Assembly: GCF_003569765.1 (NCBI RefSeq)
Contig: NZ_QXMG01000013.1
Coordinates: forward strand, 1-64,000
DNA from: Caldimonas tepidiphila
GTDB taxonomy: Bacteria > Pseudomonadota > Gammaproteobacteria > Burkholderiales > Burkholderiaceae_C
Reading direction: 5' to 3'
Length of the DNA: 64,000 bases
Part shown: positions 10,557 to 19,367 of the stretch, in pieces
Layout: each line of letters starts with the position of its first letter
Position numbering within the stretch: position 1 is the stretch's first letter
Translations under genes and position numbers: made by a program
Notes under the pieces: generated by a model
The model's input: only the letters and a program-made list of their open reading frames with translations
Databases searched by the model: none
Told to the model about the DNA's origin: nothing

Positions 10557-12059
10557 ATGCATTCCTCCAAGGACGCCGCGCCCGGCCCGGTCGACGCCCC
10601 CTGGCACCACCTCGAGCCGCTGCCGCGCGAGCTGTGGCTGCCGGCGCTCGTCGCCTCCGCAGGCCGCACGCCGCGGCGGCTCGCCGAGCTCGCGCGCTGG
10701 CGCGACGCGCTGCTGGCCGGCGAGCTGCCCGAGCCCGGCGCCGACTTCGGCGATGCCGAGGCGCTCGACCCGATGCGCGCCGCGATCGGCGAGCTCGGGC
10801 TGCCGGCGCTGTGCCGCGGCACGCCGGCGCTCGCGCTGCAGGTGCTGCGCACGCTGCTGTGGCACCTCGACCGCATCGTCGACCACCAGCCCCGCCTCGG
10901 CCGCGCCGAGGCGGCGGCGCAGGCCGCGCAGGACTTCCGCGCCGAATGGCAGCAGGAGCGCGCCGGCGTCGAGGAGGCGCTGGCGCTGCTGCAGGGCCTG
11001 GGCGAGCTCGGCGAGCTGCGCTGGGACGAGCTGCGCGGCCGGCTCGGCTCGCGCGAGTGGCGCGAGACGCAGCGCATCGGCGCGCTGCTGGCGCAGCTGC
11101 CCGCGCTCGCCGCGCTGATCGAGCGGCTCGGCCGCGAGCAGCGCCGGCCGCAGGCGCTCCCCGCACGGCAACCCGACCCGTCCGCGCGGCCCGCGCACGA
11201 GCCGGCCGAGCTGCAGCCCCGCGTCGTGCCGCTGCCGGACGCGCCCGGCGAGGTGCGCGGCGTGCGCCGCTCGGGCCAGCTCTCGCGCATGCTCGCCGGC
11301 GAGGCGGCGCAGCTGCGCCACCCGGTGCTCAAGAAGCTGTGGCGCGCGCGCTTCGTCGAGCAGCGGCTGCTGACCTTCGAGGACGCCGCGCTGCTGCACG
11401 AGTGGCAGCCCGCGCCGTCCCCGCCGCGCCAGCGCGCTGCCCGCGCCGAGGCCCCGCTCGCGCACGGGCCGATCATCGTCTGCGTCGACACCTCGGGCTC
11501 GATGCGCGGCGCGCCGGAGAACCTGGCCAAGGCGGTGGTGCTGCAGGCGCTGCGCACCGCGCACGCGCAGGGCCGCGCCTGCCTGCTGATCGCCTTCGGC
11601 GGCCCGGGCGAGCTGATCGAGCACCGGCTCGGCGCCGGCCGCGCCGGGCTCGACGCGCTGCTCGCCTTCATGGGCCAGGCCTTCGACGGCGGCACCGACG
11701 TGCAGACGCCGCTCGAGCGCGCGATCGAGCGCGTGCACGAGTCGCAGTGGCGCAGCGCCGACCTGCTGATCGCGAGCGACGGCGAGTTCGGCGTCACGCC
11801 CGCGACGCTCGAGCGGCTCGACGCCGCGCGCGAACGGTTCGGCCTGCGCGTGCAGGGCGTGCTGATCGGCGACCGCGAGACGCTCGGGCTGCTGGAGGTC
11901 TGCGACCACGTCCACTGGGTGCGCGACTGGCGCCGCTGGGCCACCGACGCGCGCGAGGCCTATGCCGACGGCTTCACGCCGGTGCACAGCCGCAGCCTGA
12001 CGGCGCTGTACTTCCCCAACGCGCTGAGCGAGCGCGCACGCCGCCGCGCCGGGGGCTGA
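10557..12059 (+). CDS. viaA: VWA-domain protein ViaA, partner of RavA
   Basis: A 500-residue von Willebrand factor A protein matching ViaA (483 residues in E. coli). The N-terminal half is helical. Residues about 305-480 are the VWA domain, with the MIDAS metal site D-T-S-G-S starting at Asp311 and preceded by G-P-I-I-V-C-V. The later MIDAS elements F-x-G-G-T-D (near 380) and the S-D-G-E-F loop are present. A long leader frame upstream is a shadow; ATG 10557 gives the ViaA-like start. In most genomes viaA directly follows ravA; here the peroxidase and lipoprotein genes intervene. The pair probably forms a chaperone complex for respiratory or Fe-S enzymes. It is convergent with the hybrid kinase gene. 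Confidence 0.85.
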   Translation: MHSSKDAAPGPVDAPWHHLEPLPRELWLPALVASAGRTPRRLAELARWRDALLAGELPEPGADFGDAEALDPMRAAIGELGLPALCRGTPALALQVLRTLLWHLDRIVDHQPRLGRAEAAAQAAQDFRAEWQQERAGVEEALALLQGLGELGELRWDELRGRLGSREWRETQRIGALLAQLPALAALIERLGREQRRPQALPARQPDPSARPAHEPAELQPRVVPLPDAPGEVRGVRRSGQLSRMLAGEAAQLRHPVLKKLWRARFVEQRLLTFEDAALLHEWQPAPSPPRQRAARAEAPLAHGPIIVCVDTSGSMRGAPENLAKAVVLQALRTAHAQGRACLLIAFGGPGELIEHRLGAGRAGLDALLAFMGQAFDGGTDVQTPLERAIERVHESQWRSADLLIASDGEFGVTPATLERLDAARERFGLRVQGVLIGDRETLGLLEVCDHVHWVRDWRRWATDAREAYADGFTPVHSRSLTALYFPNALSERARRRAGG

Positions 12060-12116
12060 GGCGCGACGGCGCAAGGCCCCTGCGGGCGGGAAGGCCGCCG
12101 CGCGCGCCCGGGGCGC

Positions 12117-14210
12117 TCAGCCTGCCGCCGTCTCGGCGCGCACCCGCTCGATCGCGGCCGCCAGCTCCTCGATGCCGAAGGGCTTGCGCAGCATGCGCAC
12201 GCCGGGCCCGAGCACGGTCCGGATCTCGGCGCTGTCGGCGTGACCGCTGGCCAGCACGATCGGCATGCGCGGGAAGCGCCGGCGCATCGCGCTGGCGACC
12301 TCCGCGCCGTTCATCACCGGCATCAGGAAGTCGAGCAGCACCAGGTCCGGCACCTCCTCCTCGATCAGCGCGAGGCCGGCGGGGCCGTCCGCCGCCGCCA
12401 CCGCCCGGTGGCCGAGCGTGTGCAGCAGGTCGCTCACGAGGTGGCGCACCTCGGCGTCGTCGTCGATCACCAGCACGTTCAGCCCCGCCGCGCCGGCCGC
12501 GCCGGCGTCCCGCGAGCGCTCGCCCGGCAGGTCCGACGCGAGGCGCAGCCACAGCGACACGGTGCTGCCCTCGCCCGGCGCGCTGCGGATGCGCGCGATG
12601 CCGCCGGCTTGGCGCGCAAAGCCGTAGACCTGCGACAGCCCGAGCCCGGTGCCCTTGCCGACGCCCTTGGTGGTGAAGAAGGGATCGAAGGCGCGCGCGA
12701 GCACGTCGGCCGGCATGCCGCTGCCGCTGTCGCTCACGCCCAGCTCGGCGTAGTCGCCCGTGTCGAGCTGCGGGTCGGCGTCGACGCGGCAGCGCCGGCT
12801 CGACAGCACCAGGCGGCCACCCTGCGGCATCGCGTCGCGCGCGTTGATCGCGAGGTTCAGGACCGCCATCTCGAGCTGCGTGGCGTCGGCGACGACCGGC
12901 ACGCCGGGGCAGTCGAGCTGCAGCTCGACCTCGATGCCCGCGCCGAGCGTGCGCGCGAGCAGCTCGGCCATGCCGCGCACCAGCTCGTCGAGCAGCACCG
13001 GCCGCAGCTCGAGCTGCTGCGAACGCGAGAAGGCCAGCAGCTGCGCGGTCAGCCGCGCGCCGCGCTGCACGTTGCGCAGCCCGTTCTCGGCCCAGCGCTG
13101 CACGTTCTGCGCGTCGCCCGGGTGGCGGCGCAGCAGCTCGAGGTTGCCCTGCACCGCCTGCAGCAGGTTGTTGAAGTCGTGCGCGATGCCGCCGGTGAGG
13201 TGGCCGATCGCCTCCATCTTCTGCGCCTGGCGCAGCGCCTCCTGCGCGAACTCGCGCTCGGCCAGCGCCTCGGCGATGCGCTCCTCGAGCGTCTCGTTGA
13301 GCTGCACGAGCGCCGCCTCGGCGCGCTTCTGCTCGGTGACGTCGTGGCCCTGCACGAAGATGCCGCTCACCTCGCCGTGCGGCCCGAGCAGCGGCAGGTA
13401 GATGAAGTCGACGAAACGTTCCTCGACCGGCCCCCCGGGCTCGCGCTGGACCTCGAGCTTGGCGCCGCGGCCGAGGAAGGGCTCGCCGCTGTCGTAGACG
13501 CGGTCGAGCAGCTCGAAGAAGCCCTGCTCGGCGACCTCCGGCAGCGCCTCGCGCGCCGAACGGCCGACGAAGTCGCGGTGGCCGACGAGCTGCCGGTAGG
13601 CCGCGTTGACCAGCTCGAAGACATGGTTCGGGCCGCGCAGCACGCACATGAAGCCCGGCGCCTGCTCGAACAGCTGCTGCAGCCGCTCGAGCTCGGCGCC
13701 GCGGCGCCGCTCGGCCAGCACCTGCGCGGTGGTCTCGGTGCAGGCGCAGAAGAGGCCCCGCACCACGCCGTCCTCGTCATGGACCGGCGAGTAGGAGAAG
13801 GTGAACCAGGTCGCCTCGTCGTAGCCGCGGCGGCGCATCGTCAGCGGCAGGTTCTCGCGGAAGCTGGCCTCGCCGGCGAGCGCCGCGTCGACCAGCGGCG
13901 CGATGTCGGCCCAGATCTCGGCCCAGATCTCGCGGAAGGGCCGCCCGAGCGCGCGCGGGTGCTTGGCGCCGAGGATGTCGCGGTAGGCGTCGTTGTAGAG
14001 GAAGGCCAGCTCCGGCCCCCAGGCGACGAACATCGGGAAGCCGGAGTTGAGCATCAGGCCGACGGTGGTGCGCAGCGAGGACGGCCAGTCGCGGGGCGCG
14101 CCGAGCGGCGAGTCCGACCAGTCGTGCTCGCGCATGCGCGCACCCATCTCCCCGCCTCCGGCGAGGAAGGCGGGCGCGGCCTGGCTGTCGAGCGAAAGGA
14201 CTTCCGTCAT
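12117..14210 (-). CDS. PAS-PAS hybrid histidine kinase/response regulator
   Basis: A 697-residue soluble hybrid sensor kinase. Residues about 20-165 form a first PAS-like sensor, 170-310 a second PAS (LFEQAPGFMCVL start, D-V-T-E-Q-K-R-A-E end) and a coiled coil. HisKA has the phospho-accepting His344 in G-G-I-A-H-D-F-N-N-L-L. The HATPase follows (N-x-x-x-N-A-R-D-A-M, then G-K-G-T-G-L-G-L-S). A C-terminal receiver about 575-690 has Asp627 in L-L-D-F-L-M-P. There are no membrane segments, so the signal is cytosolic. The H-D-F-N-N type of His box is common in kinases acting through their own receiver. No DNA-binding partner is adjacent. A 12-bp tandem duplication at 13909-13932 gives EIWAEIWA in the first sensor. 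Confidence 0.9.
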   Translation of the reverse strand: MTEVLSLDSQAAPAFLAGGGEMGARMREHDWSDSPLGAPRDWPSSLRTTVGLMLNSGFPMFVAWGPELAFLYNDAYRDILGAKHPRALGRPFREIWAEIWADIAPLVDAALAGEASFRENLPLTMRRRGYDEATWFTFSYSPVHDEDGVVRGLFCACTETTAQVLAERRRGAELERLQQLFEQAPGFMCVLRGPNHVFELVNAAYRQLVGHRDFVGRSAREALPEVAEQGFFELLDRVYDSGEPFLGRGAKLEVQREPGGPVEERFVDFIYLPLLGPHGEVSGIFVQGHDVTEQKRAEAALVQLNETLEERIAEALAEREFAQEALRQAQKMEAIGHLTGGIAHDFNNLLQAVQGNLELLRRHPGDAQNVQRWAENGLRNVQRGARLTAQLLAFSRSQQLELRPVLLDELVRGMAELLARTLGAGIEVELQLDCPGVPVVADATQLEMAVLNLAINARDAMPQGGRLVLSSRRCRVDADPQLDTGDYAELGVSDSGSGMPADVLARAFDPFFTTKGVGKGTGLGLSQVYGFARQAGGIARIRSAPGEGSTVSLWLRLASDLPGERSRDAGAAGAAGLNVLVIDDDAEVRHLVSDLLHTLGHRAVAAADGPAGLALIEEEVPDLVLLDFLMPVMNGAEVASAMRRRFPRMPIVLASGHADSAEIRTVLGPGVRMLRKPFGIEELAAAIERVRAETAAG
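13909..13932. repeat. 12-bp in-frame tandem duplication
   Basis: Two exact adjacent copies of GCCCAGATCTCG occur inside the hybrid kinase gene. On the coding strand they encode the repeated tetrapeptide E-I-W-A. The duplication preserves the frame and probably arose by slippage. Confidence 0.9.
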
Positions 14211-14275
14211 CGTTTCCGATTGTCGGGAAAACGGGCGGGCCGGGCGCCGCGCCCAACCCCCCTGAAAGGGCGGGC

Positions 14276-16084
14276 TTAATCCTCCCAGTCCCCGCCTCGG
14301 TGCTTGCGCAGCTGCTCGCGCTCCTGTGCGAACTGCTCGGCGAGCTGCTGGCGGCCCTGCTTGGCGACCGCGATCAGCTGGGCCTCGTCGCGGTGGTGCG
14401 GCCACATGCGCTCGACCAGCGCGACGTTGTGGCGGCGAAAGCGCGTCGCGAGCTGCCAGGCGCGGTGCGGCTGCCAGCCGAGCGTCTCGAGCACGCTGCG
14501 CGCGCTCCTGAGCGCCGAGTCGAGCGTCTCGCGCTCGATCAGCGTCACGCCGCGGTCGCGCAGCGCGTAGTAGTGCTGCACGTTGCGCGCACGCGCCACC
14601 AGCGTCGCCTGCGGGAAGTGCTCGCGCGCGAGGTCGACGATGCGCAGGCTCGGCTCGACGCCGTCGACCGCGACGACGATCACGCGCGCCGACGCGGCGC
14701 CGGCGCGGCGCAGCAGGTCCAGCCGCGTCGCGTCGCCGTAGTGCACGCGGAAGCCGAAGCGGCGCATCGCCTCGATCTGCTCGGCGCTGTGGTCGAGCAC
14801 GGTGGCCTTGAGGCCGTTGGCGTAGAGCAGGCGGCCGACGATCTGCCCGTAGCGGCCGAAGCCGCACAGCAGCACCGGCGCCTCCTGCGGCTCGTCGCCC
14901 GCCTCCGGCGGCGGCGGCTCGGCGGCCGCGCGGCGCGGGCCGAGGCGCTGCACCGCCACCATCAGCAGCGGCGTCGCGAGCATCGACAGCGCCACCGCGC
15001 CGAGCAGCACCGAGCCGACCTCGTCGCCGAACACGCCGGCGCCCGTCGCCTGCTGGAACACGACGAAGGCGAACTCGCCGCCCTGCGCGAGCAGCAGCGT
15101 GAACACCGGCCGCTCCTGCCACGGCAGGCGCATCGCGCGCGCCAGGCCCCAGATCACCAGCGCCTTGGCCGCGAAGAAGCCGGCGAGCACGCCCGCGACC
15201 AGCCACGGGTGGGCGCGCAGCGCGGCGAAGTCCACCGACATGCCGACCGCCATGAAGAACAGCCCGAGCAGCAGGCCCTTGAAGGGCTCGACGTCGGTCT
15301 CGAGCTGGCGCCGGTACTCGCTCTCGGCGAGCAGCACGCCGCCGAGGAAGGCGCCGAGCGCCATCGACAGCCCGACCGCCTCCATCAGCACCGCCAGCCC
15401 CACCACCAGCCCGAGCGAGGCGGCGGTGAAGATCTCGGGCGTGCGGCTGCGCGCGATCCAGCGCAGCGCGTGGCGCAGCAGCAGCCGCCCGATCAGCACG
15501 ATGCCGACCACCACCGCCACCGCGCGCAGCGCCTCCTCGCCGGGGTGCGCGCTCGCGGCGCGGCTGCTGCCGAGCAGCGGGATCAGCGCGAGGATCGGGA
15601 TTGCCGCGACGTCCTGGAACAGCAGGATCGACAGCGCGGCCTGGCCCGAGCTCGTCGCCATCAGCCGCCGCTCCTCCATCACCTGCAGCGCGATCGCGGT
15701 GGACGACAGCGCCAGGCCGAGCGCCGCCACCAGCGCCCAGCGCCAGGGCACGCCGAAGGCGAGCGCGGCGCCACCCACCGCCGCCGCGCAGCCGAGCAGC
15801 TGCGCCGCGCCCCAGCCGAAGATCGGCCGGCGCAGCGCCCACAGCCGCTTCGGCTCCAGTTCCAGCCCGACGAGGAAGAGCATCAGCACGACGCCGAACT
15901 CGGCGATGTGCAGCACCGTCTGCGGGTCGCCGACGAGCCCGAGGCCGGCCGGCCCGATCACGATGCCGGCGGCGAGGTAGCCGATGATCGAGCCGAGGCC
16001 GAGCGCCTGCGCGATCGGCACCGCGATCACGCCCGCGGCGAAGAAGACGAGGCTCGTCAGCAGCCAGCCGTTGCCGTGGTCCAT
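14276..16084 (-). CDS. KefB/KefC-type monovalent cation:H+ antiporter (CPA2) with RCK domain
   Basis: A 602-residue CPA2 antiporter. Residues about 5-375 form 12-13 membrane segments, including the LGSIIGYLAAGIVIGPAGLGL entry helix and the SILLFQDVAAIPILALIPLL helix with the conserved Q-D. An acidic/Pro linker leads to a TrkA-N (RCK) domain near 400-520 with the nucleotide-binding G-F-G-R-Y-G-Q. The tail is charged. KefC-type systems export K+ in exchange for H+ when glutathione adducts form, acidifying the cytoplasm to protect against electrophiles. The ATG at 16084 is one base after the stop of the flavoprotein gene (T-G-A-G-A-T-G), so translation is coupled. The glutathione gate is not verifiable by eye. 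Confidence 0.9.
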   Translation of the reverse strand: MDHGNGWLLTSLVFFAAGVIAVPIAQALGLGSIIGYLAAGIVIGPAGLGLVGDPQTVLHIAEFGVVLMLFLVGLELEPKRLWALRRPIFGWGAAQLLGCAAAVGGAALAFGVPWRWALVAALGLALSSTAIALQVMEERRLMATSSGQAALSILLFQDVAAIPILALIPLLGSSRAASAHPGEEALRAVAVVVGIVLIGRLLLRHALRWIARSRTPEIFTAASLGLVVGLAVLMEAVGLSMALGAFLGGVLLAESEYRRQLETDVEPFKGLLLGLFFMAVGMSVDFAALRAHPWLVAGVLAGFFAAKALVIWGLARAMRLPWQERPVFTLLLAQGGEFAFVVFQQATGAGVFGDEVGSVLLGAVALSMLATPLLMVAVQRLGPRRAAAEPPPPEAGDEPQEAPVLLCGFGRYGQIVGRLLYANGLKATVLDHSAEQIEAMRRFGFRVHYGDATRLDLLRRAGAASARVIVVAVDGVEPSLRIVDLAREHFPQATLVARARNVQHYYALRDRGVTLIERETLDSALRSARSVLETLGWQPHRAWQLATRFRRHNVALVERMWPHHRDEAQLIAVAKQGRQQLAEQFAQEREQLRKHRGGDWED

Positions 16085-16085
16085 C

Positions 16086-16712
16086 TCAGGCCTTCGCGGG
16101 GGAGGCGGGCCGGTCGGCGGCGGGCACGTCGCACTGCGGACAGGGGTCGAGCGACTCGATCTCCGGCCAGTCCGGATAGCTGCGCAGCCGCTCGGCGTAG
16201 ACCGCGGCATGGCTGGCGATCTCTGCGTCGTCCGCCGCGTGCGCGCCGTGCAGCACCATCGGCGGCAGCATGCGCATCCCGCACAGCGCGGCGGTCTGCT
16301 CGTAGGGCGGCAGGAAGGCGTCGAAGAAATGGCGGTTGTAGCCGTCGGGCCGATAGGCGCGCTCGCTGCCGCCGGTGGACAGCACCGGCCACAGGTCCTT
16401 GCCCGCGAGCACGCTGCCGCCGCGGCCGTAGGCCCAGCCGTGCGCGAGCACCTCGTCCACCCACAGCTTCATCAGCGCCGGCATCGCGTACCACTGCATC
16501 GGGTGCTGCCAGACGATCAGGTCGGCGCGCGCGGCCGCCGCCTGCTCGGCGGCGACGTCGATCGCGAAGTCCGGGTAGAGCGCGTAGAGCTCGCGCACCT
16601 CGAGCCGCTGCGGCCGCTCGCCGGCGATCGAGCGCGCCGCGGCGAGCAGGCGGCGGTTGACGCGCGACACGCGCAGGTCGGGATGGGCGGCGAGCACGAG
16701 GACGTGGGGCAT
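16086..16712 (-). CDS. KefF/KefG-like NAD(P)H:quinone oxidoreductase (flavodoxin fold)
   Basis: A 208-residue flavodoxin-fold protein of the NAD(P)H dehydrogenase (quinone)/KefF-KefG family. Features are the N-terminal V-L-V-L-A-A-H-P-D strand-loop, the W-Q-H-P-M-Q-W-Y-A-M-P-A-L-M-K-L-W-D segment near 95-115 and the L-S-T-G-G-S near 140. These ancillary subunits bind FMN and are needed for full activity of KefC/KefB channels. The stop codon is separated by one base from the antiporter start, which supports a two-gene unit with the ancillary protein first, as in E. coli kefF-kefC. The C-terminal tail carries a Cys pair (PCPQC) not typical of the family. Confidence 0.88.
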   Translation of the reverse strand: MPHVLVLAAHPDLRVSRVNRRLLAAARSIAGERPQRLEVRELYALYPDFAIDVAAEQAAAARADLIVWQHPMQWYAMPALMKLWVDEVLAHGWAYGRGGSVLAGKDLWPVLSTGGSERAYRPDGYNRHFFDAFLPPYEQTAALCGMRMLPPMVLHGAHAADDAEIASHAAVYAERLRSYPDWPEIESLDPCPQCDVPAADRPASPAKA

Positions 16713-16837
16713 CGGAGGCGGGGGTGCGGCGGGACGGCAGGGCCATTATGGAAGGCGCGCCGCGGCCGTGCAGGCGCCGCATCCGGCGGGCCGCGGCGCA
16801 TGCTGGCGGCCCCGTTCCGAAGCCGAAAGCGCCGCCC

Positions 16838-17521
16838 GTGTCCGCCGCCCTGCTGAACCTGCTGTCGCACCTGCCGCTGTTCCAGTCGGTCTCCCCGCAG
16901 CAGCTCGCCTCGCTGCTCGGCAGCGTCTCCGAGCGCCGCCTCGCCAAGGGCGAATGCCTGTTCCGCCGCGGCGACCCGGCCAACTGCTTCTACGGCGTGG
17001 CCTACGGGCAGGTCAAGCTCGCGATCCCGAGCCCGCAGGGCGCCGAGAAGGTGGTCGAGATCATCGGGCCGCGCCAGAGCCTCGGTGAGGCGGTGATGTT
17101 CCTCGGCAAGCCCTTCCCCGTCACGGCCGAGGCGCTGGAGGACTCGCTGCTGCTGCGCATCGACCGCGACGCGGTCGACCGCCTGCTCGCCGAGGACCCG
17201 TCCTTCGCGCGGCGCATGCTCGCGGGCCTGTCGGTGCGGCTGCACTCGCTGCTGCGCGACGTCGAGACCTACTCGCTGCGCTCGAGCGCGCAGCGCGTGA
17301 TCGGCTACCTGCTGCAGCACGCGGGCGAGGACGGCGCCGCGGATGCGGCGCTGTCGATCGAGCTGCCCACCGCCAAGCAGGTGATCGCGTCGCGGCTGAA
17401 CCTCACGCCCGAGACGCTGTCGCGCGTGTTCGCCGAGCTCAGCCGCGCCGGCCTGATCGAGGTGCAGGGACGCACGATCGCGGTCGCGTCGCTGCGGCGG
17501 CTGCGCGAGTTCGAGCCCTGA
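16838..17521 (+). CDS. Crp/Fnr-family regulator, Dnr-like
   Basis: A 227-residue Crp/Fnr regulator: cyclic-nucleotide-binding-like beta-barrel 10-125, dimerisation helix 130-160, winged HTH 165-225. The recognition helix carries E192-x-x-S195-R196 (PETLSR), the Fnr/Dnr signature that reads TTGAT-N4-ATCAA. Only two cysteines (Cys40, Cys50) are present, so it cannot hold an Fnr-type 4Fe-4S cluster. A Dnr-type haem/NO sensor is more likely. Two matching boxes lie just downstream, before hcp. The GTG at 16838 gives a family-like N-terminus, but the Shine-Dalgarno is weak; in-frame ATG 16748 would add a low-complexity leader. It is divergent from the kefF-like gene. It is the probable activator of hcp. 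Confidence 0.85.
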   Translation: MSAALLNLLSHLPLFQSVSPQQLASLLGSVSERRLAKGECLFRRGDPANCFYGVAYGQVKLAIPSPQGAEKVVEIIGPRQSLGEAVMFLGKPFPVTAEALEDSLLLRIDRDAVDRLLAEDPSFARRMLAGLSVRLHSLLRDVETYSLRSSAQRVIGYLLQHAGEDGAADAALSIELPTAKQVIASRLNLTPETLSRVFAELSRAGLIEVQGRTIAVASLRRLREFEP

Positions 17522-17547
17522 GCCGTGCACGAGGCCGCACTCGCCGC

Positions 17548-17561
17548 TTGACCGTCATCAA
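17548..17561. promoter_or_regulatory. Fnr/Dnr-type box upstream of hcp (distal)
   Basis: TTGAC-CGTC-ATCAA matches the Fnr/Dnr consensus TTGAT-N4-ATCAA at 9 of 10 conserved bases. It lies 27 bp after the regulator stop codon and 122 bp before the hcp start. Its centre is 49 bp upstream of the second box. Confidence 0.7.
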
Positions 17562-17596
17562 GCGCCCCGCCACCCCCGCCCCTCGCCCCGGATTTC

Positions 17597-17610
17597 TTGA
17601 GTGCGATCAA
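17597..17610. promoter_or_regulatory. Fnr/Dnr-type box upstream of hcp (proximal)
   Basis: TTGAG-TGCG-ATCAA matches the Fnr/Dnr consensus at 9 of 10 conserved bases. It ends 72 bp before the hcp ATG, a distance compatible with class II activation (box near -41.5) and a leader of about 35-40 nt. The hcp ribosome binding site GAGGAG lies at 17670-17675. Confidence 0.7.
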
Positions 17611-17682
17611 GGAAAGCCGGCGCCGCCTCCTCCACCCTTCGCGGCTTGATCGACCACCGAACCAGGCCAGCGAGGAGACGGC

Positions 17683-19353
17683 ATGTTTTGCTACCAGTGT
17701 GAACAGACCCAGCGCAACGGCGCGACGGCAGGCTGCGCGACGGCGCGCGGCTCGTGCGGCAAGGACGCGACGACGTCCGACCTGCAGGACCTGCTGATCC
17801 ACGCCTGCAAGGGCATCGCGCAGTACGCGAGCCGCGCCCGCGCGCTCGACGCCCCCGACGACGAGGCCGCCCGCTTCCTGCTGCATGCGCTGTTCACGAC
17901 CTTGACCAACGTCAACTTCAACGCCGCGCGCTTCGTCGCGCTGCTGCAGCAGGCGGCGCAGGTGCGCGAGCGCGTGAAGGCCGGCTACGAGGCCGCGGTG
18001 CGCGCGCAGGGCGGCACGCCCGAGACGCTCGGCGGCCCCGCCGCGTGGCAGCCCGCCACCGACATGGACGGGCTGCTGCGCCAGGCCGCAGCGGTCGGCA
18101 TCCGTGCCGGCGCCGAGCTCGTCGGCGAGGACGTGATCGGGCTGCGCGCGCTGGTGCTCTACGGCCTCAAGGGCATCTGCGCCTACGCGCACCACGCGCA
18201 GGTGCTCGGCCAGGAGAGCGAGGGCGTCTACGCCGGCGTCGAGGCGGCGCTGGACTTCCTCGCCGGCGAGCCGGCCGACGTGCCGCGCCTGCTGCAGGAA
18301 TCGCTCGCGCTCGGCGGCCTGAACCTGAAGGTGATGGAGCTGCTCGACGCGGCCAACACCGGCAACTTCGGCGCGCAGCAGCCGACGCAGGTGCGCGTGA
18401 CGCCCGTCAAGGGCAAGGCGATCCTCGTTTCCGGCCACGACCTCGGCGACCTGCACGCGCTGCTGGAGCAGACGAAGGATCTCGGCATCAACGTCTACAC
18501 GCACGGCGAGATGCTGCCCGCGCACGCCTACCCCAAGCTCAAGGCCTGGCCGCACCTGGCGGGCAACTGGGGCGGCGCGTGGCAGGACCAGCAGCTGGAC
18601 TTCGCCAACTTCCCCGGCCCGATCCTGATGACGTCCAACTGCATCATCGAGCCGCTGCCCGCCTACCGCCAGCGCATCTTCACCACCGGCCCGGTGGGCT
18701 GGCCCGGCGTGCGCCACCTCGCCGACCACAACTTCGCGCAGCTGATCCAGGCCGCGCAGGCGCTGCCCGGCTTCAGGGAGGACGCGCCCGAGGCGCAGAC
18801 CGTCACGGTCGGCTTCGGCCGCCACGCGGTGCTCGGCGTCGCGCCGCAGGTGATCGACGCGGTGCGCTCCGGCGCGATCCGCCACTTCTTCCTCGTCGGC
18901 GGCTGCGACGGCGCCGCCCCGGGCCGCAACTACTACACCGAGTTCGCCACGCAGGCGCCGCAGGACACGGTGGTGATGACGCTCGGCTGCAACAAGTACC
19001 GCTTCAACCGGCACGAGTTCGGCACGATCGGCGGCATTCCGCGCCTGCTCGACATCGGCCAGTGCAACGACAGCTACTCGGCCATCCGCATCGCCAACGC
19101 GCTGGCCAACGAGTTCGACTGCAACATCAACGAGCTGCCGCTGACGCTGGTGGTGTCGTGGTTCGAGCAGAAGGCCGCCGCGGTGCTGCTGACGCTGCTG
19201 GCGCTCAACGTGCGCAACATCCGCCTCGGCCCCACGCTGCCGGCCTTCCTGACCCCGGGCGTGCTCGACGTGCTCGTCAAGGAGTTCGGCATCCAGCCGA
19301 TCACCGAGGCGCAGGCCGACATCGACGCGGCGCTCGCCCGCCAGGCCGCCTGA
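17683..19353 (+). CDS. hcp: Hybrid cluster protein (hydroxylamine reductase)
   Basis: A 556-residue hybrid cluster protein (E. coli Hcp is 550). In other bacteria it reduces nitric oxide and hydroxylamine and acts in nitrosative stress. The N-terminus has Cys3, Cys6, Cys18, Cys25 with spacing C-x2-C-x11-C-x6-C, the class II pattern binding a 2Fe-2S cluster. The hybrid Fe-S-O cluster ligands are visible as [13 protein letters not shown] and G-Q-C-N-D-S in the C-terminal half. It sits 14 bp upstream of its predicted reductase and downstream of a Crp/Fnr regulator with two Fnr/Dnr boxes, so induction by NO or low oxygen is expected. A strong GAGGAG site precedes the ATG. Confidence 0.96.
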   Translation: MFCYQCEQTQRNGATAGCATARGSCGKDATTSDLQDLLIHACKGIAQYASRARALDAPDDEAARFLLHALFTTLTNVNFNAARFVALLQQAAQVRERVKAGYEAAVRAQGGTPETLGGPAAWQPATDMDGLLRQAAAVGIRAGAELVGEDVIGLRALVLYGLKGICAYAHHAQVLGQESEGVYAGVEAALDFLAGEPADVPRLLQESLALGGLNLKVMELLDAANTGNFGAQQPTQVRVTPVKGKAILVSGHDLGDLHALLEQTKDLGINVYTHGEMLPAHAYPKLKAWPHLAGNWGGAWQDQQLDFANFPGPILMTSNCIIEPLPAYRQRIFTTGPVGWPGVRHLADHNFAQLIQAAQALPGFREDAPEAQTVTVGFGRHAVLGVAPQVIDAVRSGAIRHFFLVGGCDGAAPGRNYYTEFATQAPQDTVVMTLGCNKYRFNRHEFGTIGGIPRLLDIGQCNDSYSAIRIANALANEFDCNINELPLTLVVSWFEQKAAAVLLTLLALNVRNIRLGPTLPAFLTPGVLDVLVKEFGIQPITEAQADIDAALARQAA

Positions 19354-19367
19354 GGGCCGCGCACGCG

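Noticed and set aside
12117-15842. A 1241-codon minus-strand frame joining the hybrid kinase to upstream sequence
   Set aside because: The part above 14210 is antisense-frame sequence of the KefC-type antiporter gene, which is real in another frame of the same strand.
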